From NCBI RefSeq assembly GCF_007556595.1, contig NZ_VJNB01000007.1, positions 1 to 64,000 of the forward strand: a stretch of 64,000 bases of DNA. The letters run 5' to 3'. The notes under the pieces are model-generated. The model was not told the origin of the DNA and did no database searches. It saw only the letters and a program-made list of their open reading frames with translations. Source of the stretch: Tepidimonas alkaliphilus (GTDB lineage Bacteria; Pseudomonadota; Gammaproteobacteria; Burkholderiales; Burkholderiaceae_C). Both the position numbers and the translations under genes were made by a program. The stretch's first letter is position 1. Each line of letters opens with the position of its first letter. Of the stretch, positions 14,365-23,396 are shown in pieces.

Positions 14365-15310
14365 GGCTGCGCCCCCTGATTGGCCGGTGCGCAAGCCGCG
14401 CCTGCTGCTGGTGGACGATCAGCCGGTGCACCTGCAGGTGCTCTACCGCACGCTGGCGGCTGAACACCAGCTGTTCATGGCCACCAGCGGCGAGCAAGCC
14501 CTCAAAGTGGCGCACGAGCAGCGCCCCGACCTGATCTTGCTGGATGTGGTCATGCCCGGGCTGGATGGCTTTGCGGTGTTGCGCGCGCTGCGCGCCGAGC
14601 GCGACACCGCCGACATCCCGGTCATCTTCGTCACCGCGCACAGCGACGACGGCATCGAGACGCAGTGCTTGGAGGCTGGCGCGGTCGATTTCATCCCCAA
14701 GCCGATCAACCCCAGCGTGGTGCGCGCGCGCGTGCGCACGCACCTGACGCTGAAGTTTCAGTCCGATTTGCTGCGCGCGCTGGCCTTCGTCGATGGCCTG
14801 ACCGGCGTGGCCAACCGGCGCCAATTCGACGAGCGCTTGGCGGTGGAGTGGGCGCGCGCGCAGCGTCACGGCAGCGCACTGAGCCTCATCTTGGTGGATG
14901 TCGATCATTTCAAAGCCTACAACGACCACTACGGCCACCAAGCCGGGGACGACGCGCTGCGCCGCGTCGCGGCGTGTCTGAGGGAGCACGTGCGCCGTGG
15001 CACCGACCTGGTGGCCCGCTACGGCGGCGAGGAGTTCGCTTGCCTGTTGCCCGATACGGCGCTGGCCGATGCCGAGCGGCTGGCCCGCCGTCTGCTGCAA
15101 GCGGTGCTGGCGCTGGCCATCCCGCACCGCTATGGCTCGCCCTCGGGGGTGCTGACCGCCAGTTTTGGCGTGGCGGCGCGCGAAGGCGCGGGTTTTTCCG
15201 ACGGACAGCCAGCGCAGCTGCTCGGGCTGGCCGATGCCCAGCTCTACGAGGCCAAGCGGTTGGGTCGCGCGCGGGTGTGCGCGGCCCGCTTGGGCGATGA
15301 TGCCCGCTGA
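14351..15310 (+). CDS. Response regulator with diguanylate cyclase output (REC-GGDEF)
   Basis: A 319-residue protein with an N-terminal receiver (RLLLVDDQPVHLQVL, LILLDVVMPGLDG, Lys in FIPKPINP) and a C-terminal GGDEF domain. The active-site loop is GGEEF in ARYGGEEFACLLP, so c-di-GMP synthesis is expected. RGTD stands at the position of the inhibitory I-site five residues before it, so product inhibition is likely. The ATG at 14351 overlaps the kinase gene. The kinase above is the obvious phosphodonor. Confidence 0.92.
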
Positions 15311-15337
15311 ATCACGGGGTCGAGGCCAGCTGCAGGC

Positions 15338-15763
15338 TCAAGAACGGCGGGCCAGCCGTTGGCGCGCCTGCTGCAGCCGCTCTTCCAAGTAGGGCCCGTA
15401 AAAGTCAGCCAATCCCATGCCTTCCATGCGTTCGGCCAGCTCTCGCCCTTGGGCGTCGAGAAACAGCAAGGTGGGGGCCACCGTCACGCGCCATGCGCGC
15501 GCCTGCTCATAGCCGGTGGTGCGCCGAGCGCCGAAGGTTTCCAGCGGCGTGCTGCGGTCCAGCATATCGATTTGCACCGCCTGCACCTCGCCGCGGCGCA
15601 GCATCGGCAACAAATGATGGCGACGCACCACGTCGCAAAATGCGCAGCCGCGCAACGTCACCATCACCACCAGCGGCTCGCCGCGCGCCGCAGCGGCCTG
15701 CGCCGCTTGCGGCAGTGACGACGGAACGGGCAGCTGATCGTCGAGCGGGGCAGTGCTGGCCAT
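15338..15763 (-). CDS. Thioredoxin-like protein with CxxC motif
   Basis: A 141-residue protein with a thioredoxin-like fold: a VVMVTLRGCAFCDVVRRHHL active-site segment (CAFC) and the cis-proline WRVTVAPTLLFLDAQG. No signal peptide is apparent from the ATG at 15763; a longer start at 15805 overlaps the divergent lipoprotein gene. It resembles SoxW-like or DsbD-gamma-like proteins, but a specific partner cannot be named. Confidence 0.75.
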   Translation of the reverse strand: MASTAPLDDQLPVPSSLPQAAQAAAARGEPLVVMVTLRGCAFCDVVRRHHLLPMLRRGEVQAVQIDMLDRSTPLETFGARRTTGYEQARAWRVTVAPTLLFLDAQGRELAERMEGMGLADFYGPYLEERLQQARQRLARRS

Positions 15764-15803
15764 GATCGAGAAATCGACGCGCTTCAGGTTAGGATGCGAA
15801 ACC

Positions 15804-16397
15804 ATGGCATTGTGCTACGCAGTGGCCCGGCGTGCATGGCGCAGCGTCTTATCCTTCGCGATGGGCGTGATCTTGGCCGGCTGCAGCGCCGCGTTGGATT
15901 GGCGCGAGGCCGGGTTGACCGCTGCAGTGCCGGCGCTGCTGCCCTGCAAGCCCGAGCGCGCCGAGCGCGCCGTGCCACTGCTGGGGCCGCAGGCTGCGCC
16001 CGTGACGTTGCGCATGGCCAGCTGCGCTGCCGATGGTGTGACGTGGGCGGTGGCGGAGGCAGCCCTGCCCGCAGCCGCTTCCGCAGAGGCAGCCTTGACC
16101 GCTTGGCAGCGCGCCTCGTGGGCGACGTTGGGGTTGGCCCAGGCCGAAGGCGCAGCTGCGCTGCCCCCCGGCTGGGCCGAGGTGCCATGCGTCGGTCGCG
16201 GCGCCACGCTGCAGCGCTGCCTGCGCGGGCCGGGCCGCGCGCCGGATGGCCGTGCGGTGATGGCCGAGCTGCACTGGAGCGCGCGCGAGGGCTGGATCGT
16301 GCAGGCGGCGGCCTATGCCCCGCCGGAGCGCGCGCCGACGCCGCTGGCGCGCGAGACCTTCTTCGGCGCCTTGGTCTGGCGCGGCGCTGTCCCATAA
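15804..16397 (+). CDS. Putative lipoprotein of unknown function
   Basis: A 197-residue protein with a lipoprotein-type signal (hydrophobic stretch then LAGCSAALDW, lipobox cysteine at about residue 29). The remainder is Ala-rich and I recognise no domain. The ATG at 15804 has AGGA nine bases before it. Its stop shares one base with the start of the EIIA-Man gene, so it appears to be the first gene of the pts operon, although a functional link is not evident. Confidence 0.65.
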   Translation: MALCYAVARRAWRSVLSFAMGVILAGCSAALDWREAGLTAAVPALLPCKPERAERAVPLLGPQAAPVTLRMASCAADGVTWAVAEAALPAAASAEAALTAWQRASWATLGLAQAEGAAALPPGWAEVPCVGRGATLQRCLRGPGRAPDGRAVMAELHWSAREGWIVQAAAYAPPERAPTPLARETFFGALVWRGAVP

Positions 16398-16843
16398 TGC
16401 AGGGCATCGTGAACGGCATCTTGGTCATCGCGCACGCGCCGCTGGCCTCCGCGCTGCGGCAGTGCGTGCTGCATGTCTTTCCCGAGGCGCAATGCGTCAT
16501 CGATGCGCTGGACGTGCCGCCGGATCAGCCGCCTGAAGTGACGTTGGCGCAGGCGCGCGCGCGGCTGGCCGCCCGCGGTGGCGGCGACATGCTGGTGTTG
16601 ACCGATTTGATCGGGGCCACGCCATGCAACGTCGCTGCCCAGTTGGGTGACGGCGTGCACACCTTCGTGGTCACCGGCGTCAACCTGCCGATGTTGTTGC
16701 GCGCCTTCACTTACCGGCATGAGCCGATCGCCAGTCTGGCGGCGCGCGCCACCGCCGGCGGCGCTCAGGGGGTGATGCCGCTGAAACCCGCGACACCATG
16801 CCCGCCCGGGCTGGTGCCGCCCTCTCCTGCACACGATCCATGA
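16397..16843 (+). CDS. PTS EIIA component, mannose family (PtsM type)
   Basis: A 148-residue EIIA-Man domain protein. The phosphorylatable histidine is His13 in GILVIAHAPLASALR, and the DMLVLTDLIGATPCNVA segment is typical of the fold. No EIIB, EIIC or EIID partners are nearby, so it is probably regulatory, as proposed for the ptsM-ptsH-ptsI system of Cupriavidus, where the PTS affects polyhydroxyalkanoate storage. ATGA overlap with ptsH (4 nt) shows coupling. Confidence 0.88.
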   Translation: MQGIVNGILVIAHAPLASALRQCVLHVFPEAQCVIDALDVPPDQPPEVTLAQARARLAARGGGDMLVLTDLIGATPCNVAAQLGDGVHTFVVTGVNLPMLLRAFTYRHEPIASLAARATAGGAQGVMPLKPATPCPPGLVPPSPAHDP

Positions 16844-17109
16844 TCCAGCGTCAAGCCACGATCCAGAATCAGTTGGGGCTGCACGCCCGCGCCGCGGCCA
16901 AGCTGACCAAGTTGGCCAGCAGCTTTGCGTGCGAGGTCTGGATGAGCCGCCATGGCCGTCGCATCAACGCCAAGAGCATCATGGGGGTGATGATGCTGGC
17001 CGCGGGGCAAGGCGCCACCGTGGACATCGAGTGCGACGGCCCCGATGAGCAGCAAGCCATGGAGGCGCTGCTGGCGCTCATCAACGACAAGTTTGGGGAG
17101 GGGCAATGA
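16840..17109 (+). CDS. ptsH: Phosphocarrier protein HPr
   Basis: HPr of 89 residues, beginning MIQRQATIQNQLGLHARAAA. The EI-phosphorylated histidine is His15 and the HPr-kinase site is Ser46 in NAKSIMGVMML. Both regulatory sites are therefore intact, matching the presence of hprK at 23901. It overlaps the gene before and the gene after by 4 nt each. Confidence 0.95.
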   Translation: MIQRQATIQNQLGLHARAAAKLTKLASSFACEVWMSRHGRRINAKSIMGVMMLAAGQGATVDIECDGPDEQQAMEALLALINDKFGEGQ

Positions 17110-18833
17110 CGCTGACGCTGCACGGCCAGGCCGTCTCTCGCGGCGTGGCCATCGGGCGCGCCGTGCTAGCGGCAGCCAGCCGCGTTGATGTGGCGCACTA
17201 CTTCATCGCGCCGCAGCAGGTGGACGACGAACTGGCCCGCCTGCGGCGGGCGCGTGACTGCGTGGTGGAAGAAATCGAGCGCCTGCGCCAGGGGCTGGCG
17301 CACGACACGGTGGGGGCGCACGCCGAGCTGGCCGCGCTGCTGGAGGTGCACCTGATGCTGCTGCAAGACGAGCAGCTGCAAGACGGCGTCAAGCACTGGG
17401 TCACCGAGCGACGCTACAACGCCGAGTGGGCGCTGACGGCCCAGCTGGAAGTGGTGGCGCGCCAGTTCGACGACATGGAGGACCCGTACCTGCGCGAGCG
17501 CCGCGCCGATCTGGAGCAGGTGGTGGAGCGGCTGCTGCGTGCGCTGCGCGGGGCGCCCTCGCCGGTGGCGGCGGCGCCGGCGCCCCAGGGCCGGGGCGAG
17601 CCGCTGGTGCTGGTGGCGCACGACCTGTCGCCGGCGGACATGCTGCATTTCAAGCACGGGGTGTTTGCCGGCTTTGTGACCGATGTCGGCGGGCGCACCA
17701 GCCACACCGCCATCGTGGCGCGCAGCCTGGAGATTCCGGCGGTGGTCGGCGTGCGCAACGCCAGCCAGCTGGTGCGGCAAGACGACCTGGTCATCATCGA
17801 CGGCGAGGCCGGGGTGGTGATCGTCGATCCCTCGCCGATGATGCTGGCCGAATACGGCTACAAGCAGCGCCAGGGCGAGATCGAGCGCGAGAAGCTCGCG
17901 CGCATCAAGAACACCCCGGCGGTGACGCTGGACGGCCAGCGTGTGGAGCTGCTGGCCAACATCGAGCTGCCGGAAGACACCCTGCCAGCGTTGTCGGTGG
18001 GGGCGGTTGGCGTGGGGCTGTTTCGCACCGAATTTTTGTTCATGGGCCGCGGCGGCCAACTGCCGGATGAAGATGAGCAATACGAAGCCTACCGCCGCGC
18101 GGTGGAGGGCATGCACGGCTTGCCGGTGACGATCCGCACGGTGGACGTCGGCGCCGACAAGCCGCTGGAGGCGCACCGGCGCGACGACCACCTCAACCCT
18201 GCGCTGGGCCTGCGCGCGATCCGCTGGAGCCTGGCCGAGCCCGCGATGTTCCTGACGCAGCTGCGCGCCATCCTGCGCGCGGCTGCGCACGGCAAGGTCA
18301 ACGTGCTGATTCCGATGGTGGCGCACCTCAGCGAGGTGCGCCAGGTGCACGCCATGCTGGCCAAGGCGCGCGAGCAGCTCGACCGCCGCGGCGAAGTGTA
18401 TGGCCCGGTGCGCGTCGGTGCGATGATCGAAGTGCCCGCGGCAGCGTTGGCGGTGCGGTTGTTTTTGCGTCACTTCGATTTTTTGTCGATCGGCACCAAC
18501 GACCTGATCCAATATGCGCTGGCCATCGACCGCGTGGACGAGTCGGTGGCGCACCTCTACGACCCCCTGCACCCGGCGGTGCTGCGGCTGGTGGCCGACA
18601 CGATCGCGGCGGCGCAGGAAGCCGGCAAGCCCGTCAGCATTTGCGGCGAAATGGCTGGCGACGTCACGCTGACGCGGCTGCTGCTCGGGCTGGGGTTGCG
18701 CAGCTTCTCGATGCACCCGACGCAAATTTTGCCGGTCAAGCAGCAGGTGCTGCGCAGCGACACGCGCAAGCTGCGCGCCTGGGCGCAGCAAGTGGTGGCC
18801 AGCGACGAGCCGGCTCAGTGGCTGGTGGACTGA
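17106..18833 (+). CDS. ptsI: PTS enzyme I
   Basis: Enzyme I of 575 residues, the usual length. It transfers phosphate from PEP to HPr. The active-site histidine is His200 in GGRTSHTAIVARSLEIPAVV; the PEP-binding barrel contains LFRTEFLFMGR and the C-terminal signature DFLSIGTNDLIQYALAIDR. It is the last gene of the operon. With no sugar permease in the window, its output probably goes to the regulatory EIIA-Man upstream. Confidence 0.95.
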   Translation: MTLTLHGQAVSRGVAIGRAVLAAASRVDVAHYFIAPQQVDDELARLRRARDCVVEEIERLRQGLAHDTVGAHAELAALLEVHLMLLQDEQLQDGVKHWVTERRYNAEWALTAQLEVVARQFDDMEDPYLRERRADLEQVVERLLRALRGAPSPVAAAPAPQGRGEPLVLVAHDLSPADMLHFKHGVFAGFVTDVGGRTSHTAIVARSLEIPAVVGVRNASQLVRQDDLVIIDGEAGVVIVDPSPMMLAEYGYKQRQGEIEREKLARIKNTPAVTLDGQRVELLANIELPEDTLPALSVGAVGVGLFRTEFLFMGRGGQLPDEDEQYEAYRRAVEGMHGLPVTIRTVDVGADKPLEAHRRDDHLNPALGLRAIRWSLAEPAMFLTQLRAILRAAAHGKVNVLIPMVAHLSEVRQVHAMLAKAREQLDRRGEVYGPVRVGAMIEVPAAALAVRLFLRHFDFLSIGTNDLIQYALAIDRVDESVAHLYDPLHPAVLRLVADTIAAAQEAGKPVSICGEMAGDVTLTRLLLGLGLRSFSMHPTQILPVKQQVLRSDTRKLRAWAQQVVASDEPAQWLVD

Positions 18834-18865
18834 GTCGCAAGGTCGCCGCGTAGCCATAATAACGA

Positions 18866-18877
18866 ACGAACGTTCGT
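18866..18877. promoter_or_regulatory. Palindromic operator upstream of fadD
   Basis: ACGAACGTTCGT is a perfect 12-bp palindrome, within a longer run AACGAACGAACGTTCGTGTT (18861-18880). Its form is that of TetR-family operators, and it stands 126 nt upstream of the acyl-CoA synthetase start. Fatty-acid degradation genes of betaproteobacteria are commonly repressed by TetR regulators (PsrA, FadP, LiuR types), so it is a good candidate for such a site. The cognate regulator is not in this window. Confidence 0.6.
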
Positions 18878-19003
18878 GTTTTCCCTAATCGGGCGTTCCG
18901 ATGGTCTGCGGCTGGCCGATAATGGCCGCGCAGCGAGCGCTGGCGTGCGCGCCAGCGTCGATGCCTCTGGCTGAGTCCGCCCTTTTTTGCAGCAGGAGAC
19001 CCC

Positions 19004-20740
19004 ATGAGCGTGACCCAACCGCAGCCGCCCCGCGCGGTGAGCAGCGCTGACAAACCCTGGCTGGCCGCCTACCCTGAAGGGGTGCCCGCCGAGATCGACG
19101 CCAGCCTCTACCCATCGCTGGTGGCGCTGATGGAGGAAAGCTTTGCCAAATACGCTCAGCGCCCGGCCTACAGCTTCCTCGGCAAGGAGTGGACGTACGC
19201 GCAGGTGGACGAGCTGTCGCGCGCGCTGGCGGCGTATCTGCAGGGCTTGGGGCTGCCGCGCGGCGAGCGCGTGGCGGTGATGATGCCCAACTGCATCCAG
19301 TATCCGGTGGCGGTGGCGGCCATCCTGCGCGCCGGCTACGTGTTGGTCAACGTCAACCCGCTCTACACCGCGCGCGAGCTGGAGCATCAGCTCAAGGACA
19401 GCGGCGCGCGCGCCATCGTCATCATCGAGAACTTCGCGCATACGCTGCAGCAGTGCTTGCCGAACACGCCGGTGCAGCACGTGATCCTGGCCGCGATGGG
19501 CGACCTGCTGGGCCTCAAGGGCGCGGTGGTCAACGCCGTGGTGCGCCACGTCAAGAAGCTGGTGCCGCCGTTTGAGCTGCCGCAGGCGGTGCGCTTCAAC
19601 GCGGCTCTGGCCCAAGGTCGCCGCAGCGCCTACCACCGGCCCAACATCGGCCCCAACGACATCGCGGTGCTGCAATACACCGGGGGGACCACCGGCGTCA
19701 GCAAAGGCGCGGTGCTGCTGCACCGCAACCTGATCGCCAACGTGCTGCAGTCCGAGGCATGGGAGGCGCCGGCGCGGCGCACCATTCCAGCCAGCGAGCA
19801 GCCCACCGCGGTGTGCGCGCTGCCGCTCTACCACATCTTCGCTTTCACGGTGAACATGATGCTGGGCATGCGCACCGGCGGCAAGACGATCCTGATCCCC
19901 AACCCGCGCGACCTGCCGGCGGTGCTCAAGGAGCTGCGCCAGCACACCTTCCACACTTTCCCGGCGGTCAACACGCTGTTCAACGCGCTGCTGAACCATC
20001 CGGAGTTCGACACCGTCAACTGGCGCAACCTGCGCGTGGCGCTGGGCGGCGGCATGGCGGTGCAGGCGGCGGTGGCCAAGCGCTGGCTGGAGCGCACCGG
20101 CTGCCCGATCTGCGAGGGCTACGGCCTGAGCGAGACCAGCCCCTCGGCGGCGTGCAACCCCGTCACAGCCAAGACCTTCAGCGGCACCATTGGCGTGCCG
20201 ATTCCCAGCACCGAGATGAAGTGCATCGACGACGAGGGGCGCGAGGTGCCGGTGGGCACGCCGGGCGAGATCGCCATCCGCGGCCCGCAGGTCATGGCCG
20301 GCTATTGGCAGCGTCCGGAGGAGACTGCGCGCGTGATGACCGCCGATGGCTTCTTCCGCACCGGCGACATCGGCGTGATGGACGAGCGCGGCTACTTCAA
20401 GATCGTCGACCGCAAGAAGGACATGATCCTGGTGTCGGGCTTCAACGTTTATCCGAACGAAATCGAAGACGTCGTGGCGCAGATGGAAGGGGTGCTGGAG
20501 TGCGCGGCGGTGGGCATTCCGGACGAGCACTCCGGCGAGGCGGTCAAGCTGGTGGTGGTGCGCAAGGATCCGGCGCTGACCGAGGCGCACATCCGCGAGT
20601 ATTGCGCCGCCAACCTGACCGGCTACAAACGGCCCAAGGTGATCGAGTTCCGCACCGAGCTGCCGAAGACGCCGGTGGGCAAGATTTTGCGGCGAGAATT
20701 GCGGGGTACGCCGCAACCCCCCGCCACCCCCACCGCCTGA
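19004..20740 (+). CDS. fadD: Long-chain fatty-acid-CoA ligase
   Basis: An acyl-CoA synthetase of 578 residues. The AMP/P-loop motif YTGGTTGVSKGAVLLH, the GYGLSETSP motif and the C-terminal YFKIVDRKKDMILVSGFNVYPNE hinge are all present, and the final catalytic Lys is in TPVGKILRREL. It activates fatty acids for beta-oxidation or lipid synthesis. AGGAG precedes the ATG at 19004. It has its own upstream region with the palindromic operator, so fatty-acid-dependent control is likely. Substrate chain length cannot be fixed from sequence. Confidence 0.9.
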   Translation: MSVTQPQPPRAVSSADKPWLAAYPEGVPAEIDASLYPSLVALMEESFAKYAQRPAYSFLGKEWTYAQVDELSRALAAYLQGLGLPRGERVAVMMPNCIQYPVAVAAILRAGYVLVNVNPLYTARELEHQLKDSGARAIVIIENFAHTLQQCLPNTPVQHVILAAMGDLLGLKGAVVNAVVRHVKKLVPPFELPQAVRFNAALAQGRRSAYHRPNIGPNDIAVLQYTGGTTGVSKGAVLLHRNLIANVLQSEAWEAPARRTIPASEQPTAVCALPLYHIFAFTVNMMLGMRTGGKTILIPNPRDLPAVLKELRQHTFHTFPAVNTLFNALLNHPEFDTVNWRNLRVALGGGMAVQAAVAKRWLERTGCPICEGYGLSETSPSAACNPVTAKTFSGTIGVPIPSTEMKCIDDEGREVPVGTPGEIAIRGPQVMAGYWQRPEETARVMTADGFFRTGDIGVMDERGYFKIVDRKKDMILVSGFNVYPNEIEDVVAQMEGVLECAAVGIPDEHSGEAVKLVVVRKDPALTEAHIREYCAANLTGYKRPKVIEFRTELPKTPVGKILRRELRGTPQPPATPTA

Positions 20741-20749
20741 AGCTCCGCC

Positions 20750-21502
20750 ATGGCCCGCATCGCCGTCATCAGCGCCGTCGATGAAGAACTGTCCGAAATC
20801 CTGCGCCTGATGCCCGATGAGCGCAAGGTGCAGGCCGCCGGGCGCACCTTCTGGCAGGGCCACCTGCAGGGGCATGAGGTGGTGGCGGTGCTGTGCGGCA
20901 TCGGCAAGGTGGCCGGCGCTGCCACTGCCGCCGTGCTGCACGAGCGCTTCAACCCGCAGTATGTGCTGTTCACCGGCGTGGCCGGCGGACTGGCGCCGGG
21001 CGTGCAGGTCGGCGACGTGGTGGTCGGCACGCACTACCTGCAGCACGACCTGAGCGCCGCGCCGCTGTTTCCGCGCTGGGAGGTGCCGGGCGCCGGCATC
21101 AGCCGCTACCCTGCGGACGCGGTGCTGGTGCAGGTGCTGACGGAGGCGGCGCGCGACGCGGTGACGTGGCTGCCCAAGCTTGTCAGCGAGCAGACGCTGC
21201 GCGCCTTCGGCCTGCACCGCCCGACGGTGCACCAAGGCCTGATCGTCAGCGGCGACCGCTTCATCACCAGCGTGGCGGAGTCCGAGGCGCTGCGGCGCGA
21301 CCTGCCGGATGCCCTGGCGGTGGACATGGAAAGCGCCGCGGTGGCGCAGGTGTGCGCCGACTACGGCACGCCGTTTGCGGCGGTGCGCACACTGTCGGAC
21401 CGCGCCGACGACGAGGCGCACGTGGACTTCCAGGCGTTCATGCGCGACGTGGCGCGCCACTACAGCGCGCGCATCGTGCGCAAGGCGCTCAACCTGCTCT
21501 GA
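20750..21502 (+). CDS. mtnN: 5'-methylthioadenosine/S-adenosylhomocysteine nucleosidase
   Basis: A 250-residue purine nucleosidase of the MTA/SAH type: GIGKVAGAATAAVLHERF, FTGVAGGLAPGVQVGDVVVG, VSGDRFI and the substrate-binding ALAVDMESAAVAQVC (catalytic Asp appears in the later LSDRADDEA). It recycles the by-products of SAM-dependent reactions and feeds homoserine-lactone precursor metabolism. It starts 9 nt after fadD, suggesting co-transcription, and converges with corA. Confidence 0.88.
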   Translation: MARIAVISAVDEELSEILRLMPDERKVQAAGRTFWQGHLQGHEVVAVLCGIGKVAGAATAAVLHERFNPQYVLFTGVAGGLAPGVQVGDVVVGTHYLQHDLSAAPLFPRWEVPGAGISRYPADAVLVQVLTEAARDAVTWLPKLVSEQTLRAFGLHRPTVHQGLIVSGDRFITSVAESEALRRDLPDALAVDMESAAVAQVCADYGTPFAAVRTLSDRADDEAHVDFQAFMRDVARHYSARIVRKALNLL

Positions 21503-21540
21503 GGCGCGGTGCTGCCGCCGCCAGCCCGCGGCGTGTCGCT

Positions 21541-22527
21541 TCAACGCAGCCAGCCGCGGCGGCGGAAGTACCACATCGGCCCGAGCGCACTGGCCACCAT
21601 CAGCGCCAGCGCGAACGGATAGCCCCACTTCCACTCCAGTTCCGGCATGAACTGGAAGTTCATGCCGTAGATGCTGGCGATCAGCGTCGGCGGCAGCAGC
21701 GCCACGCTGGCCACCGAGAAGATCTTGATGATCTTGTTCTGGTTGATGTTGATGAAGCCGATGGTGGCGTCCATCAGGAAGTTGATCTTGTCGAACAGGA
21801 ACGAGGTGTGCCCCTCCAGCGAGTCGATGTCGCGCAGGATCTGGCGCGCGTCCTCGAACTGCTCGGCTGACAGCAGCCGCATGCGCATCAGGAAGCTGAT
21901 GGCGCGGCGCGTGTCCATCATGTCGCGCCGGATGCGGCCCGACAGATCCTCGTGGCGCGCGATGGCCGACAGCACCTGCTGCGCGGTGTCGTCGGTGAGC
22001 TGGCCCGACAGCACCTGCGCGCTGATGGTTTCCAGCTCGTCGTGCACGCCCTCCAGGATGTCGGCGCAGTATTCGACGTCGGTGTCGTAGAGCGCCAGCA
22101 GCACGTCCTTGGCGTCGTCGATCAGGCCCGGCATACGCCGTGCGCGCAGCCGCAGCAGGCGAAACACCGGCAGGTCTTCGTCGTGGATCGAGAACAGCAC
22201 GCCGTGGCTTTTCAGCTCCGGGTTGCGGTCGTTGAGGATGAAGGCCACGCGCACGTGGCGCGGGTCGTCCTCGTCGTCGATCAGGAAGTCCGAGCGCACG
22301 TGCAACTCGCCGTTGTCCTCCTCGAAGAAGCGCGCCGACTCCTCGATGTCCTCGTCCATCGCATCCTCGGGGATCGACAGGCCGAAGTGCTGGCGCACCC
22401 AGCGCCGTTCCTCCGGCGTCGGCGACTCCATGTCAACCCAGATCGGCGCGCAGCGCGCCAAATCCTCGGGCGACTCGATGTCTTCTTGAACGAGACGGCC
22501 GTTGACGAGCGTAAAGACGTTGAGCAT
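21541..22527 (-). CDS. corA: CorA-type magnesium/cobalt transporter
   Basis: A 328-residue CorA protein: a large acidic N-terminal cytosolic domain, then two C-terminal transmembrane helices with the diagnostic YGMNFQFMPE loop (GMN motif). CorA is the constitutive Mg2+ channel of many bacteria. It is notable that mgtE and mgtC, with an elaborate leader, occur 11 kb away. The gene has a long upstream region to 22931 with only a weak -10-like element for its own strand. Confidence 0.93.
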   Translation of the reverse strand: MLNVFTLVNGRLVQEDIESPEDLARCAPIWVDMESPTPEERRWVRQHFGLSIPEDAMDEDIEESARFFEEDNGELHVRSDFLIDDEDDPRHVRVAFILNDRNPELKSHGVLFSIHDEDLPVFRLLRLRARRMPGLIDDAKDVLLALYDTDVEYCADILEGVHDELETISAQVLSGQLTDDTAQQVLSAIARHEDLSGRIRRDMMDTRRAISFLMRMRLLSAEQFEDARQILRDIDSLEGHTSFLFDKINFLMDATIGFININQNKIIKIFSVASVALLPPTLIASIYGMNFQFMPELEWKWGYPFALALMVASALGPMWYFRRRGWLR

Positions 22528-22931
22528 GGGGAACCCCAGGCGACGACCAAAGCAGACGGTGACGAATCGATGGCTGGCATGGCGCTGGCCCGCGCGGAAG
22601 GGCCTGGCGCGGCCACCGTCACCTGCATGGGGTCGTCATCAGGGGGCAACGGCGCGGCGCATCAAGCCACCCACGCGGGCCCGCGACTCGGGCTGCTGTC
22701 CACGGATGTGCTCCATTCAACCGTTTGGCATCAACGATGCCGCGCGCATTATGGCACCGAAGCCCTGCGGGTCGCATGCCGCGCTTGATGGCGCCGCAGG
22801 CTTGTCACCGCGGTTTCATCGCGGCATAGTAGGGGTGCGAATCCGAGGCGAGGTATCGCTTGACTTGGATCCGCATCGGGGCCCGGCCCGTCGGCGGCTG
22901 GGTCTGTGTCAGCTACGCAAGGAGGCCTGTC
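22528..22931. other. 404-nt gap between divergent corA and hpf
   Basis: No gene was found. For corA (minus strand) there is an extended -10-like TGCCATAAT at 22748-22756, with no -35 element. For hpf, a perfect AAGGAGG stands at 22919-22925; no clear promoter was found. A minus-strand frame from a TTG at 22649 begins PPDDDP but lacks a Shine-Dalgarno sequence and is not annotated. Confidence 0.5.
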
Positions 22932-23264
22932 ATGAACCTGACCATCAGCGGACACCACCTGGAGGTCACGCCAGCGCTGCGTCAATACGTCACCACCAAG
23001 CTGGGCCGTATCGCGCGCCATTTTGATCAGGTGGTGGACATCCGCGTCCTGTTGTCGGTGGACAACATCAAGGACAAGGATCACCGCCAGAAGGCCGAGT
23101 GCAACATCCACGTCAAAGGCAAGGAGATTTACGCCGAAAGCACGCACGCCGACCTCTATGCGGCGGTGGACGAGCTGGCCGACAAGCTCGACCGCCAGGT
23201 GCTGCGCTACAAAGACAAAGTCCAAGAGCACCACCACTTGCCACTGAAGCGCGAACTCGGCTAA
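22932..23264 (+). CDS. hpf: Ribosome hibernation promoting factor
   Basis: A 110-residue short HPF of the RaiA/YhbH family, beginning [20 protein letters not shown]; the basic helix [20 protein letters not shown] and [17 protein letters not shown] are typical. It inactivates 70S ribosomes by dimerisation in slow growth. AAGGAGG is six bases before the ATG. In related bacteria it usually follows rpoN; here that neighbour is replaced by corA on the other strand. A terminator follows, then ptsN and hprK. Confidence 0.93.
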   Translation: MNLTISGHHLEVTPALRQYVTTKLGRIARHFDQVVDIRVLLSVDNIKDKDHRQKAECNIHVKGKEIYAESTHADLYAAVDELADKLDRQVLRYKDKVQEHHHLPLKRELG

Positions 23265-23297
23265 AGGGGCGCCCCTGCGCCGCTGTTGCTGCGCTGC

Positions 23298-23329
23298 AAC
23301 AAACCGCCTGCCTTTGCAGGCGGTTTGTT
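23298..23329 (+). terminator. Terminator-like hairpin after hpf
   Basis: A perfect 14-bp stem, AACAAACCGCCTGC (23298-23311) with GCAGGCGGTTTGTT (23316-23329), with loop CTTT. The downstream side is T/G-rich (GTTGGGGG) and not a pure T run, so termination may be partial and allow some readthrough into ptsN. Confidence 0.7.
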
Positions 23330-23396
23330 GTTGGGGGTGTGGGCAAAACACAACGCGGCGGCGTATCATCCGCAGTCCCGAAGGGGGTCTTCATCC

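Noticed and set aside
22600-22649. Possible corA leader peptide starting at a TTG (22649) with PPDDDP at its start
   Set aside because: The start is TTG with no Shine-Dalgarno and the frame runs on into the corA coding region. The acidic-proline similarity to the mgtE leader is short and probably chance, though worth a glance if corA proves to be leader-controlled.
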